27,027 nt of DNA. Origin: Purshia tridentata. Its lineage: Eukaryota > Streptophyta > Magnoliopsida > Rosales > Rosaceae. Below, one piece after another: positions 15,876 to 24,977 of this stretch. The position numbers and the translations under genes were made by a program. How positions within the stretch are numbered: the first letter of the stretch is position 1; each line of letters starts with the position of its first letter. The stretch is taken from positions 1-27,027 of the forward strand of contig QANT01004294.1 of assembly GCA_003254885.1 (NCBI GenBank). Direction: 5' to 3'. The notes under the pieces were generated by a model, which saw nothing but the letters and a program-made list of their open reading frames with translations, was not told the origin of the DNA and made no database searches.

Positions 15876-16436
15876 ATGGCTAAAGATCGTAAAATAAAGC
15901 TTCATCTTGAGCTTCGGGCGAGCAAAAAGAGAAAAACAATTGCCTCGTCTGAGCTTTCTGTTTCCTTGAGTTCTTCGGGTTCAATGGACTCGAAGGCTGC
16001 TAGCTATTCCTCGAAGTCTCGTTCTTGCTCGAGGCCTGATGGAATGGAGCCCAGGAATGACATCTCCAAACCTTTGTCCTCGATACGCAAATCTGATGGT
16101 CCTCGTTCGTTTCGATCGACTCGACCTCCTTTTTTGAATCGACCTCATTGCTTTGAGGCTGGGTCTTCGAGGAGAAGCGTTAATTCGATCCATTCTTCAA
16201 GAATTCTCCTCGAATGTCATCTTCGTGATGCACGTTTTGACTTGACTGTAGCTAGTCGTGAGGTGGATCGTCTGAAACAGCTTCTCCATGAAGCGCGCTG
16301 TTTTACCAGTTCAGCGCATTCCACGGGTTTCCAAGACGGTTTCACCCAGGGGTGTGACTATTTCAAGTCAAAAGCTCGTGCACTTTTTCCTAATCTGGAT
16401 TGGGAATGCCTGAGCGAAGAGGTGGTTATTCCCTGA
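15876..16436 (+). CDS. Antisense ORF-B, copy 2, intact (186 aa)
   Basis: A complete ORF antisense to gag-pol, starting at the ATG in ATCCATGGCT. The N-terminus is very basic (MAKDRKIKLHLELRASKKRK, with a KKRK cluster that could direct it to the nucleus). The middle (about 30-105) is Ser- and Arg-rich and probably disordered. The C-terminal 80 residues are conserved among copies and largely helical: RFDLTVASREVDRLKQLLHE, then GFQDGFTQGCDYFKSKARAL and FPNLDWECLSEEVVIP. A GF..GC/FP.LD pattern like this is, to my knowledge, also seen at the C-termini of longer antisense ORFs of Tat elements, so ORF-B may be a detached module of that kind. It has its own TATA box and a downstream AATAAA. Function unknown. 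Confidence 0.75.
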   Translation: MAKDRKIKLHLELRASKKRKTIASSELSVSLSSSGSMDSKAASYSSKSRSCSRPDGMEPRNDISKPLSSIRKSDGPRSFRSTRPPFLNRPHCFEAGSSRRSVNSIHSSRILLECHLRDARFDLTVASREVDRLKQLLHEARCFTSSAHSTGFQDGFTQGCDYFKSKARALFPNLDWECLSEEVVIP

Positions 16437-16549
16437 AGGGCTCCTTGAGTTTTGAGCCGTTGTCATTCGTGCATTTCTTTGTAGTTTGTTTTTTTATTTT
16501 AATAAAAGATGAACTTTTTCCTTTCTTTTGCATATATTCACTGCAAATG
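16437..16549 (+). terminator. ORF-B 3' region with AATAAA, copy 2
   Basis: AATAAA at 16501-16506, 65 bp after the ORF-B stop, lies in the same position as in copies 1 and 3 and follows a T-rich run. It is a candidate polyadenylation signal for plus-strand transcripts. Confidence 0.6.
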
Positions 16550-17030
16550 TGTTTCTTCGAACGCCTTCCTTCAAACGTTCTATATTTCAATTGTTGCCCT
16601 ATTGCGTTCGTAATTTACGAACGTCTTCTTTCGATCATTCATTGCACCGATCGAAGACGTTTTTGGCATGCATGTGTGGCATTACTAGAGCATTCAGTGC
16701 TTCGTACGTGATTTCTTCGAACGCCTTCTTTCGAACATTCACTGCTTCGATTGAAAACGTTCGAGGCGTACGTATTTCCTTGTGCGTTATTCTTTCGAGC
16801 ATTCAATGCTTCGATCATGTCGCACTTGATTTCTTTGAACGCCTTCTTTCGAGCATTTCACTGCTTCGATCGGAGACATTCGAAACGCACGTGTTTCCTT
16901 GTACGTCATTCTTTCGAGCATTCAGTGCTTCGATGGACGTCGTCATTGTGTACGCAATTTCTCGAACGGCTTTTTTCGAGCATTCACTGCTTCGATCGAA
17001 GCGCTCGGAGCGTTCGAAGACGTTTACAAC
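16550..17030 (-). repeat. 3' tandem-repeat array, element 2
   Basis: Same monomer family as the array at 5944, with different unit order and divergence. Recurring cores are TTCTTTCGAGCATTCACTGC, TTCGATCGAA and GCACGTGTTTCCTTGT. The unit sets differ between elements 1 and 2, so the arrays have expanded or contracted independently. Open frames across it are artefacts of the repeat. Confidence 0.85.
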
Positions 17031-17153
17031 ATATGCTTTTTTTTTCTGGACGTTTTCTAAGTCACTTATCACATTCCGAAAATAATATGTGATTTTACTG
17101 GAATTCGTCAATTGTTATTAATATCAAAAACTGTTACATAAATAAGAAAGATT

Positions 17154-20100
17154 TCAAACATAATATTTTTTCAAATGGATGGCATTCCAAGGTCTCGGCA
17201 GTTCCTTCCCAGTCCGGAGTTCTCGAAGTTTGTAGGCCCCCTTACCGAACACTGCCATGACTTCGTAAGGGCCTTCCCATACTTTTTTGAACTTTCCAGA
17301 TTCTGGTAGTTCCCCCGATTTAGGTCCTTGGTCCATAATCCGTTTCAAGACCCACTCTCCAATTCTAAAGGTTTTATGGCGTACCTTCTGGTTGAAATGT
17401 CGGGCTGCCACGCTGTGATAGTTTGCCAACCGAATTGATGCTGCCATCCTCTTTTCTTCTGCAAGGTCCAGAGTGTGTCGAAGTTGAATGGCGTTCGATT
17501 CCTCATTTTCGGCTGATAACGTTCTTGTGGTTGGCAATCCTATCTCCGTGGGGATTACTGCTTCTACTCCGAAGGTTAGGGAAAACGGTGATTCTCCAGT
17601 TGGTCTTCGTTTAGTAGTTCGATATGCCCACAGAACGTGATGGAGTTCGTCATGCCACTTTCCCCTGGCCCCTTCGAGTCGTCTTTTGATATTGTCGAAG
17701 ATTGTCCTGTTCGTCTTCTCTGCCTGTCCATTTGCCTGGGGGTAGCTTCGAGAGGAGAAATGGAGTTGAATTCCCTTTTCGTCACAAAATGTTTTAAACT
17801 TCTTGTTGTTGAATGGTGTGCCATTGTCTGTGACTATGGCTCGCGGTACTCCGAAACGACAAATGACATTTCTCCAAACGAATCGAACGACAGTGGTAGC
17901 ATCGATCGCTCCGTAAGCCTCTGCCTCGACCCATTTGGTGAAATAATCCGTCACGAGGAGTACGTTCCTCTTTCCTCCAGGGGTAGTTGGCAATGGTCCC
18001 ACAATGTCCATTCCCCACCTCGCGAACGGCCATGGTTCCCACGTTGAATTCAAATCCTCAGCTGGTTGCCTGCTTATGGGTGCGTAGCGTTGGCACTGGT
18101 CGCATTTCCGAGCATAAACTTCTGAATCTTTTGCCATGTACGGCCAAAAGTATCCTTGCGTCAGTGCTTTGTGTGCTAAGCTTCGTCCTCCAGCATGGTT
18201 TCCACATGAACCGTCGTGAATTGTTGAGAGCAACCATTCAGCTTGAACTGGGTCAAGACAGCGCAACAACGGCCCTGAAAAAGATTTTCTAAACAACACG
18301 TTATCGATCAAAACATACCTGGCTGCTCGCATTCTTAGTTTCCGCGCTTCAGCTGGATCCGTTGGTGCTGTACCCGAGCGAAGGTACTCTATCAGGGGCG
18401 TCATCCAATTCGTTCCAACTTGACTGATCATCAAGGTGGTTGGTTCCTCTGTAATGCTGGGTGTGTGTAACTGTTCGATCCTAACGGATCGAAATCCTTC
18501 CGAAGTTGAGGCTTCGCATGCTAGGTGATCGGCCGCCTGATTTTGTTCTCTGGGCACTTGTGAAAAGGTTACCTTCTTGAAGCGAGAAGTCATTTCTGTT
18601 ACCAGCTTCTGGTATGCCCCCATTTTCTCGTCCCTGGTAGCATATTCTCCATTTACTTGGTTTACGACAAGCTGAGAGTCGCTGAAGACATTAAGAACTT
18701 GAGCCTTGACTTTTTCTGCAATTCGTAAACCATTTACAAGGGCTTCATATTCTGCGACGTTGTTCGAAGCTGGGAAATCCAACCTTAATGCAAATTCCAA
18801 ATCGAAGCCATCAGGGGTTCGTAAAATTATGCCTGCTCCTGCCCCTAATGCATTTGAAGACCCATCCACGTATAATTCCCATGCACTCTCTTCCCGATCT
18901 TCTTCGAACACGTTTAGGGGTTTATGTGCTTCGACTAAGAAGTCTGCCACTGCTTGCCCTTTACGGGCTGTTTGTGGTTTGAACTCTATATCGAATGCCC
19001 CCAGTTCGATGGCCCATTTCATCATTCTTCCGGAGAGGTCCGGCTTGGCAAGAATTCCCCGAACGGGTTGGTTGGTGATCACTGCTATTTTATGCCCTTC
19101 GAAATATTGCCGAAGCTTTCTTTTTGCCGTGACGAGAGCCAAGACACACTTCTCTGAAGCGTTGTATCTAGTCTCTGCTTCCACGAGGCTCTTGCTTATG
19201 TAGAACACTGGATGCTGTTGGCCATCTCGTTCAATGACTAATGCTGCGCTTACCGCGAATTCTGAGACCGCTAAGTATAAGAATAGTACTTCCCCTAGTT
19301 CAGGCACTGCAAGGATGGGTGGATTAGCCATGTATTCTTTGATTTTCCTCAATGCTTCAGATTGCGGTGCTCCCCATGATCCTCCCTTTTTAATTGCATG
19401 AAAGAATGGCTTGCATCTATCCGTTGCCGTTGAAATAAATCTGCTTAACGCGGCAATCCTTCCTGTTAAAACCTGCACTTCCCGAACTGTTCGAGGTTCT
19501 TCCATTTCTTGAAGAGCCTGGACTTTGCTTGGGTTGGGCTCGATCCCCCGCTGGCTAACAATATACCCCAAGAACTGTCCGGAAGAAACGCCGAACGCGC
19601 ATTTCGTCGGGTTTAATCGCATCTTGTACCTACGAAGGACTTCAAATGTTTCTTTCAAGTCAACATCATGATCTTTTCTTGATTTGCTCTTTACAACCAT
19701 GTCATCGATATATACTTCCATGGTTCTCCCTATTTGATCTTTGAACATCTGGTTGACTAATCTTTGATAGGTTGATCCCGCATTCTTGAGGCCGAAAGGC
19801 ATTACTGTATAACAATATAGCCCTCGTTCGGAAATGAAGGCTGTCTTATCTTGATCATCAATTGCCATTGGGATTTGATTATATCCGGAATATGCATCGA
19901 GAAAAGTCAGTTGTTCGTACCCGGCGGTGGCGTCTACCATCTGATCGATCTTAGGGATTGGGTAGCAATCTTTTGGACAGGATTTGTTCAGATTGGTAAA
20001 ATCAATGCATACTCTCCATTTGCCATTTTTCTTTTGTACTACTACCACGTTCGAAATCCAAGTGGGGCACCAGACATCCCTTATAAAACCTACTTCGAGG

Positions 20101-20396
20101 AGTCGATCGACTTCGTCGCTTATTACCTTATTTCTTTCTGGCGCGAATCTTCTTTGTCTTTGCTGATACGGCGTTACGCTGGGATCGACGTTTAGCCTGT
20201 GGCACGCTATGCTCGGATCAATCCCCGGCATATCCACGTGCGACCATGCGAACACATCTTTATTCGCCCGAAGAGTTTCGATCAGACGTGTTCGTTCTTC
20301 TTCTTTCAAGAGGGTGCCCACCAACACCGTCTTGTCTGGCTCTTCCTGATCCAATACTATCTCTGTTAGTGGCTCGATAGTTATTGGCTCAGCCAT
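17154..20396 (-). CDS. pol: pol of element 2: RT, dual RNase H, integrase, intact
   Basis: This has 1080 codons from the first ATG. Readthrough of the UAG at 20433 adds 12 codons, and translation probably comes that way, not from this ATG. Reverse transcriptase spans about 90-280 (FLDAYSGY 166-173, YIDD 229-232), and the ordinary RNase H region about 340-490. A second RNase H spans about 505-630, with the D-E-D-D set in YVDGSS, AEYEA, SDSQ and AADHL; this duplicated domain is a hallmark of the Tat lineage. Integrase follows, with an HHCC zinc finger (H727, H734, C765, C768) and D797, D857, E893 in D,D(35)E spacing. It ends NAIHLKKYYV without a chromodomain, as in Tat and Athila elements. No defect is seen. 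Together with gag it would reverse-transcribe and integrate the element. Confidence 0.95.
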   Translation of the reverse strand: MAEPITIEPLTEIVLDQEEPDKTVLVGTLLKEEERTRLIETLRANKDVFAWSHVDMPGIDPSIACHRLNVDPSVTPYQQRQRRFAPERNKVISDEVDRLLEVGFIRDVWCPTWISNVVVVQKKNGKWRVCIDFTNLNKSCPKDCYPIPKIDQMVDATAGYEQLTFLDAYSGYNQIPMAIDDQDKTAFISERGLYCYTVMPFGLKNAGSTYQRLVNQMFKDQIGRTMEVYIDDMVVKSKSRKDHDVDLKETFEVLRRYKMRLNPTKCAFGVSSGQFLGYIVSQRGIEPNPSKVQALQEMEEPRTVREVQVLTGRIAALSRFISTATDRCKPFFHAIKKGGSWGAPQSEALRKIKEYMANPPILAVPELGEVLFLYLAVSEFAVSAALVIERDGQQHPVFYISKSLVEAETRYNASEKCVLALVTAKRKLRQYFEGHKIAVITNQPVRGILAKPDLSGRMMKWAIELGAFDIEFKPQTARKGQAVADFLVEAHKPLNVFEEDREESAWELYVDGSSNALGAGAGIILRTPDGFDLEFALRLDFPASNNVAEYEALVNGLRIAEKVKAQVLNVFSDSQLVVNQVNGEYATRDEKMGAYQKLVTEMTSRFKKVTFSQVPREQNQAADHLACEASTSEGFRSVRIEQLHTPSITEEPTTLMISQVGTNWMTPLIEYLRSGTAPTDPAEARKLRMRAARYVLIDNVLFRKSFSGPLLRCLDPVQAEWLLSTIHDGSCGNHAGGRSLAHKALTQGYFWPYMAKDSEVYARKCDQCQRYAPISRQPAEDLNSTWEPWPFARWGMDIVGPLPTTPGGKRNVLLVTDYFTKWVEAEAYGAIDATTVVRFVWRNVICRFGVPRAIVTDNGTPFNNKKFKTFCDEKGIQLHFSSRSYPQANGQAEKTNRTIFDNIKRRLEGARGKWHDELHHVLWAYRTTKRRPTGESPFSLTFGVEAVIPTEIGLPTTRTLSAENEESNAIQLRHTLDLAEEKRMAASIRLANYHSVAARHFNQKVRHKTFRIGEWVLKRIMDQGPKSGELPESGKFKKVWEGPYEVMAVFGKGAYKLRELRTGKELPRPWNAIHLKKYYV

Positions 20397-20426
20397 AGAT
20401 TCTTCCTGGATTGGCGGATCCTCCTT

Positions 20427-20435
20427 TAATTGCTA
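20427..20435 (-). promoter_or_regulatory. UAG-CAA-UUA readthrough signal, element 2
   Basis: The gag-protease frame reads AAA GAA AAA TAG CAA TTA AAG on the minus strand. No stop follows for twelve codons, up to the pol ATG, and pol then runs 1080 codons in the same frame. The context is exactly the tobamovirus-type leaky stop. Suppression at a few percent would set a high Gag to Pol ratio without a frameshift. Separation of gag-protease from RT by a stop is seen in other Tat elements; this particular context is what the sequence adds. Confidence 0.8.
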
Positions 20436-22469
20436 TTTTTCTTTGATCCATGCAACTTCTTTACCTGATCGAATCCCCATTGTAAGGTGATAGCATTTTT
20501 TTGCCATGGCTTGATCACCTATAATGTCGACGGTTCCTTTCCCGTCCGTAAAAACACATCTCATGATCAAACATCGAGTGGATGCCTCACCCTCTATCCG
20601 CCATATCCAGTCTCTGCCCATAATCACATTATACGCAGAAGGAGAATTGATTACCACGAAGGTGGTGAACAGCGTCTTCCCTGCTGCGATCACTGGCAAA
20701 GTAATTTCTCCCACTGGGGTTATCTGACTGCCTTCGAATGCCAGAATTGGGGTCTTATTTTCCTTTAAATCTTCATCTCGAAGCCCCATCTGTTTGAACG
20801 TGCTATAATACATGACCTCCGCACTGCTTCCCCCATCGATCATAACTCGGTGCACTCTCGAGTTTCCAATTTGCAGAGTGACGACGAGTGCGTCTTTGTG
20901 GGGGCACTCCAACCTCTCCAAGTCTTTTCGTGAAAATTGGATGATTCCCTCCGCGTCTCTTTGGGCTGCTGCTTGTGCCGACGCCGAACTGATTTGATTT
21001 ACCCTTTGAGCTTTTTCTAGCTGCCGTTTTAAACTGCGCCTCTGTGCAGACGATCCTTCAGGTGGCTCGGATCCTCCATGGATAGAATGTATTTCGTATA
21101 GGACAGGCTCTACCTGGGCCGCATTGTTATTCTCCCTCGGAGGGTTCTCCTGGGGTTGAGTTGGGCCTACCTGGTATTGGGTTAACTGCCCTTTCCGTAT
21201 CATAACCGCAATCTGTCCTCTTAGGTTGAAGCACTCTTCGAGTTCGTGCCCGAAATCATTATGAAAATGACAGTGCTTCGACTTGTCTCTGAACTCCGGT
21301 TTGGTCTTTATCGATGAAGGTTCTCGAAATATTCCATTCACCTTGTTATCGTGGTAGATCTTTGACACGCTGCAAGTGAGTTTAATGTTTGCCAGCGGGT
21401 CTTCGAACCGGGAATTTCGCCTTCCTCTTCCTTTTTCTCCATTCTTATTCTCGTTCGTTTGCTGCGGAAGCGGGATGACGTTAACTCGTGTTGTTTCGAC
21501 GCTCGTTGTTTTGTTCTCTGTTTTACCTTCTTGCACTACCGACACTCGTCTTCGGTTGGCAGTATCCTCTTCGAGTCGGATGAAAGGCTCTGCTTGGGCA
21601 ATGCACTCCCTCATGTCGTATGGTGGGTGCATGATAATGTTTTCATGCAGCTTCGATCCTGCTAGCAGCCCTTCCTTGAACGCCGCGGTGACCGTCTCTC
21701 TGGGACAATTATCCAATGATGACATTTCGACTATGAAGCGGGATAGATAATCTTTCAATTTTTCATTCTTCCTCTGCTTCGTGTTGAACAAAGTGGTAAT
21801 GTCCTTTTTCCTTCGCTGGTTGCATATGTATTGTGATATGAAAACCTCACAAAGTTCAGAGAAACTCCCGATGGTTTCTGTTTTCAATTGTCGGAACCAA
21901 GTCAGCGCAGAGCTGGTCAAACTCGATGGGAAGAGTTTACACTGCAAAGGCTCATTCTCTACTTCCAGGACTAGCTGTTGTTGGTAGTGGTAGATATGAT
22001 CCATAGGGTCTCCTGTTCCATCGAACAGCTGAAACTTTGGAGTTTGGAATTTCTCTGGTCTTTTCGCAGCCATAATTTCGTCGGAAAAAGGCGACCGGCA
22101 AATTCCACGCGCAGCCTCGATCGCCAATTGCGTTGGAGTCAGAGTTCGATGATTGTTCAATAGTCTGCGCAGGTCGTCGCTATCGCGAATCTTCTTCATC
22201 GTTCATCGATCATGATCGTCGAGCTCTTCTTCGTGTTGCTCTCGATCGGACCTTCCCTCCTCGACCTCACTGACTCGTGAGTCACTTGACCCGTCTATTT
22301 GCTTCCTTTTTTGCTTTGAATTCGAGGGTGTCTGCTTTTGTCGAGCCATTTCTAGAGCTTCGTTGGCCACGCGGTTGGCTTCCTCAACCCTGCTAGCCAA
22401 ACTTTTCAGAAGTTCCATCATTTCGGCTTGCACTTGCGATCCGTTTCCAGTGTTTTCGATCCCAGCCAT
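20433..22469 (-). pseudogene. gag: gag-protease of element 2, one nonsense codon
   Basis: 678 codons run from the ATG at 22469-22467 to the UAG at 20433-20435. A coiled region (residues 10-45) is followed by an acidic and basic linker. The retrotransposon gag domain lies at about 150-255 (FDGTGDPMDHIYHYQQQL to FSELCEVFISQY). A zinc-knuckle-like C-x2-H-x4-H-x4-C is at about 400-413. An aspartic protease with IDGGSS (catalytic D near 545, Gly in place of the usual Thr or Ser, as in other Tat elements) is followed by YNVIMGRDWIWR. The only defect is TGA at codon 89 (22203-22205), where element 1 has CGA (Arg). Because this is a single substitution the copy is recently or barely inactivated; start codons after the TGA (22199) would skip only the N-terminal 90 residues. 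Confidence 0.92.
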
Positions 22470-22492
22470 AGTTGAATGATTGTTTCTTACGT

Positions 22493-22510
22493 TTCCCACA
22501 GACGGCGCCA
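22493..22510 (-). other. Primer-binding site of element 2
   Basis: On the minus strand TGGCGCCGTCTGTGGGAA begins two bases (AT) after the LTR end GCATCAACA. TGGCGCC is complementary to a tRNA 3' end GGCGCCA. That start fits the tRNA-Asp type used by several plant Ty3/gypsy elements, but I could not test the full 18-base match. In element 1 the same site is broken. Confidence 0.8.
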
Positions 22511-22512
22511 AT

Positions 22513-23037
22513 TGTTGATGCTAAAATTCTTGCTGGGCCTAGTTTTAACAATCAACAATGAATCAATCAACTATAAGCCCTCCACTCGAACGTCGCGCTT
22601 GCTTCGAACTTCTACGTCTCCTTGAATTGTTGAAATCTCCCGCAGGGTGTACCTGCAATAACACTCCGATGCCAAAATGAATCAAATAACTCAAAGTGTT
22701 TCCCAGTTTATGTTTTTTCTTGCTTTCTTTTCTGTCCCTTTTCATGGGGTCGCAAACTTTCTTATATAGCAAACGATAATCCTACCGTTACCTTCGCGCC
22801 ATTTTCTTCCCGTTATGTTCTTTAATGCATTTGATCGTTGGCGCCTTTACTCAAGTTCATGAGTCATTAAGGTTGGGATAAAAAACGGGCTATGCTTTTA
22901 AGATTTTACCTTTTTTACCTTGGGTTTTAATTTGCGCGGATCTTTTGGGCCTCACTATGTGATTTGGCTTCCCTTCGGCTGGGCCTGGTTATACTTCTCC
23001 ACCCTGGGCTCGGGCCCAATTATTTCTATCGCCCACA
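22513..23037 (-). repeat. LTR 3 (5' LTR of element 2, 3' LTR of element 3)
   Basis: This 525-bp LTR has the same ends as LTRs 1 and 2. Its left edge abuts a good primer-binding site (element 2) and its right edge a polypurine tract (element 3), so it serves both elements. The minus-strand TATA motif CTATATAAG at 22761-22769 would start the genomic RNA of element 2. It is about 10 percent diverged from LTR 1 by eye in the first 120 bp. Confidence 0.93.
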
Positions 23038-23057
23038 TTGCCCCCTTTTTCTCTCTG
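23038..23057 (-). other. Polypurine tract of element 3
   Basis: On the minus strand this reads AGAGAGAAAAAGGGGGCAA, ending directly at TGTGGGCG of LTR 3. Confidence 0.85.
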
Positions 23058-23394
23058 CCTTCCACGTGTCAAACGCTGGTGGGTAGAGGGAAAAATGACG
23101 GCGTAAGTCGAAAAGACGACCTTTGGTCATTTCGAGGCACGTCTTTTCGACCTCTGCCCTTCTCGGACTTCTGAGCTTCCCCAGCCACTTATTTTCGAAA
23201 AATCTCCTATTTATACAAGTTTTCTTTTTCTTTCTTCTTCGTGCTCTTCGATCTGCTTCTCCTCCGCAGCACCTCTTAAAACAGGAACTTTTTCCAAAGA
23301 CTTTGCATCTTTCCGACACTCGCCCAAGGGTCTTCGGTGTTTCCTAGCTTGCTTTTCTCCCTTACTCCCGCGTAAGTCTTTCTTTCCCTTTATT
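23058..23394 (+). promoter_or_regulatory. Antisense promoter and leader of ORF-A, copy 3
   Basis: G-box CACGTG at 23063-23068 and TATTTATAC at about 23209-23217, in the same places as in copies 1 and 2. The leader carries AGGAACTTTTTCCAAAGACT, the variant also found in the second half of the copy 2 leader. Confidence 0.6.
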
Positions 23395-23490
23395 ATGGGT
23401 AAACTCACCCAACTAGTTTATCAACCTTACTCCCGCGTAAGTCTTTCTTTCCCTTTTATTATGGGTAAACTCACCCACCTAGTTTATCAT
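23360..23490 (+). repeat. 65-66 bp tandem duplication over the ORF-A start
   Basis: CCTTACTCCCGCGTAAGTCT through the ATG to TTTATCA occurs twice, from 23360 and from 23425. Each unit has an in-frame ATG (23395 and 23461). The upstream ATG would add 22 residues. The second ATG corresponds to the start in copies 1 and 2. Confidence 0.85.
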
Positions 23491-24889
23491 TGGGATCCTT
23501 CGGTAGAACAACTTAAAAAAATAGTTAGAGATTACGAGATACCTCCCACTGTCAAAGTTCAATCCCTTCCAGCAAATTGTAGTGTAACAACCGGGGAGGG
23601 TATTCCAGAGGGATCGCTAGTAATTTCTGCCGATTCCCTTCAGTATGTCAGATTTCCTCTTCATCCCCTTTTTCATGTTATTTTTAATAAAATGGGTGTT
23701 CACCCTCTTCAACTAAACCCCAGTTGCTTCCAACTGATTTCTGCTCTAGTGGGTTTTGGGCTTTCCGTGGGGGCGGCCTTCGGGTTCGTTGACTTCTTCT
23801 TTTGCTATAAGTGGAGTAAGGTCAACGAACTCGACGGGTCTTGTACTTTCTATTTCACTCCCAAACCCGATGCCCCTAAGCTTTTTCATGATCGTCCTAC
23901 TTCCCATTGTGGTTGGAAAGGTAGACCGGTGATGTTGACCGGTGAGTGGGCTGCCCCCGAACTCAGCAATGTGCCACTCCCAACTCGCTTTTCCCATTCT
24001 CCTGGTATTCCTCACTTCGATGAATATCGTCATCTTGATATTGATGTCGTCTGCCAACGTTTATCGATCACTAATATTCTTTGCTTTCTTTTTCCAGATA
24101 GATCTTGTTTCACAGAGGCCAAGCTAGTTCACGATAGATTGCTNTCATCCGAAGCACAGCATCGGCTGGTTTTCTACGCCTCAGATTCTCCATCGAATTA
24201 GTTCCCAGCGCCAGTCCATTATTTACGCGCCTTACTCCGACGAGCAACGCTCGGGCTTCGAAGGTTATTCACCTAGAGACTTCGTGGGTGGCTTAATCTT
24301 GCGTTCGGAGGATTTGGCCTTGACTAGCGACGGCAGGAAAAGGATCGAACAGTTGAGAGCAAGATTCAAGGCTCAAGTCGACGTTCTTTCGGTGGATTCT
24401 GAAGAAACCGCTTCTGACACTGAGGGAGTCGACATGCAGCGAAGAAAGCTGGAGCTCGCGAAGGACCCCATCCTCGAGAGAAAGAGGAAAAGAAATGATG
24501 GGAAGGCCCCTCCGAAGGGAAAGATGACAAAGGTCACTCCGGCGATCGAGGAGGGACCTGTTCCCGAGGTTCGGGTGTCTTCGACAACTGCTTCTATCGA
24601 CCCCCCACCTTCGATAACCGCCACACAAAGTCCACCACCTCCTTTGACCACCTCTTCTCCCCCTCGAATAGCGAGTTCGAGTGCTCGTCCTACCGCTCCT
24701 CTTCCCCCGTTCATCCCGGACATGAAGAGGTCCAACGGAACCCGGGTCCTGCTGAGTGACTCGGCCGTTCACGATGAAAGTACCGCGATCGCCATTACAA
24801 GGGGTTGCGTGCTTCCAAGAGACGCTGCTGGGGTTGCTCAGCTAAATGACGGGGCTCTCATCGCTGCTTCCCATGTGGCGAGTTATACG
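23395..24889 (+). pseudogene. Antisense ORF-A exon 1, copy 3, interrupted by a gap
   Basis: The homologous start is the ATG at 23461; the ATG at 23395 comes from a local duplication. The frame matches copy 1 to 24143, where a single N stands in for about 35 missing bases (the segment after HDRLL) and the frame is shifted as assembled. From about 24149 the correct frame is open to the donor at 24890: GRKRIEQLRARFKAQVDVLS, the basic RKRKRNDGK cluster, and the Pro-rich linker with a small Pro insertion. If the gap is only missing data, this exon could be intact in the plant, and copy 3 would then have the only fully open ORF-A. Confidence 0.75.
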
Positions 24890-24977
24890 GTAAGCATGCT
24901 AAATGGGTTCTTCGATGTTTTTAGTTCTCTTCGAATGCTTCTTTTCGTATATTGACTGTCTGCCTTTCTTTTTGCAG
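24890..24977 (+). other. ORF-A intron, copy 3
   Basis: This 88-nt intron has GTAAGC at the donor, closer to consensus than copies 1 and 2, and TTTTTGCAG at the acceptor. It is 12-13 nt longer because of sequence after the donor. The phase is 0, as in the other copies. Confidence 0.8.

Larger units (their letters stand above)
12256..23037 (-). mobile_element. Element 2: near-complete Tat-lineage Ty3/gypsy retrotransposon
   Basis: This 10.8-kb copy is flanked by LTRs 2 and 3. It carries primer-binding site, gag-protease, UAG, pol, tandem array, antisense ORF-B and ORF-A, and polypurine tract, in the standard order on the minus strand. Pol is fully open. Gag-protease has only one unplanned stop (TGA at 22203-22205). 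Antisense ORF-B and ORF-A exon 2 are open, while ORF-A exon 1 has two tandem duplications and stops. LTR 3 is shared with element 3, whose polypurine tract abuts its right edge, so element 2 has no target-site duplication on that side. Confidence 0.92.

Noticed and set aside
17154-17250. Chromodomain at the integrase C-terminus
   Set aside because: pol ends about 50 residues after the usual WEGPYEV segment with NAIHLKKYYV; no aromatic chromodomain pattern follows.
20397-20432. Gag-pol junction as a -1 frameshift site or an Ogre-type intron
   Set aside because: The two frames are in the same register, so no shift is needed, and no convincing donor and acceptor pair flanks the UAG.
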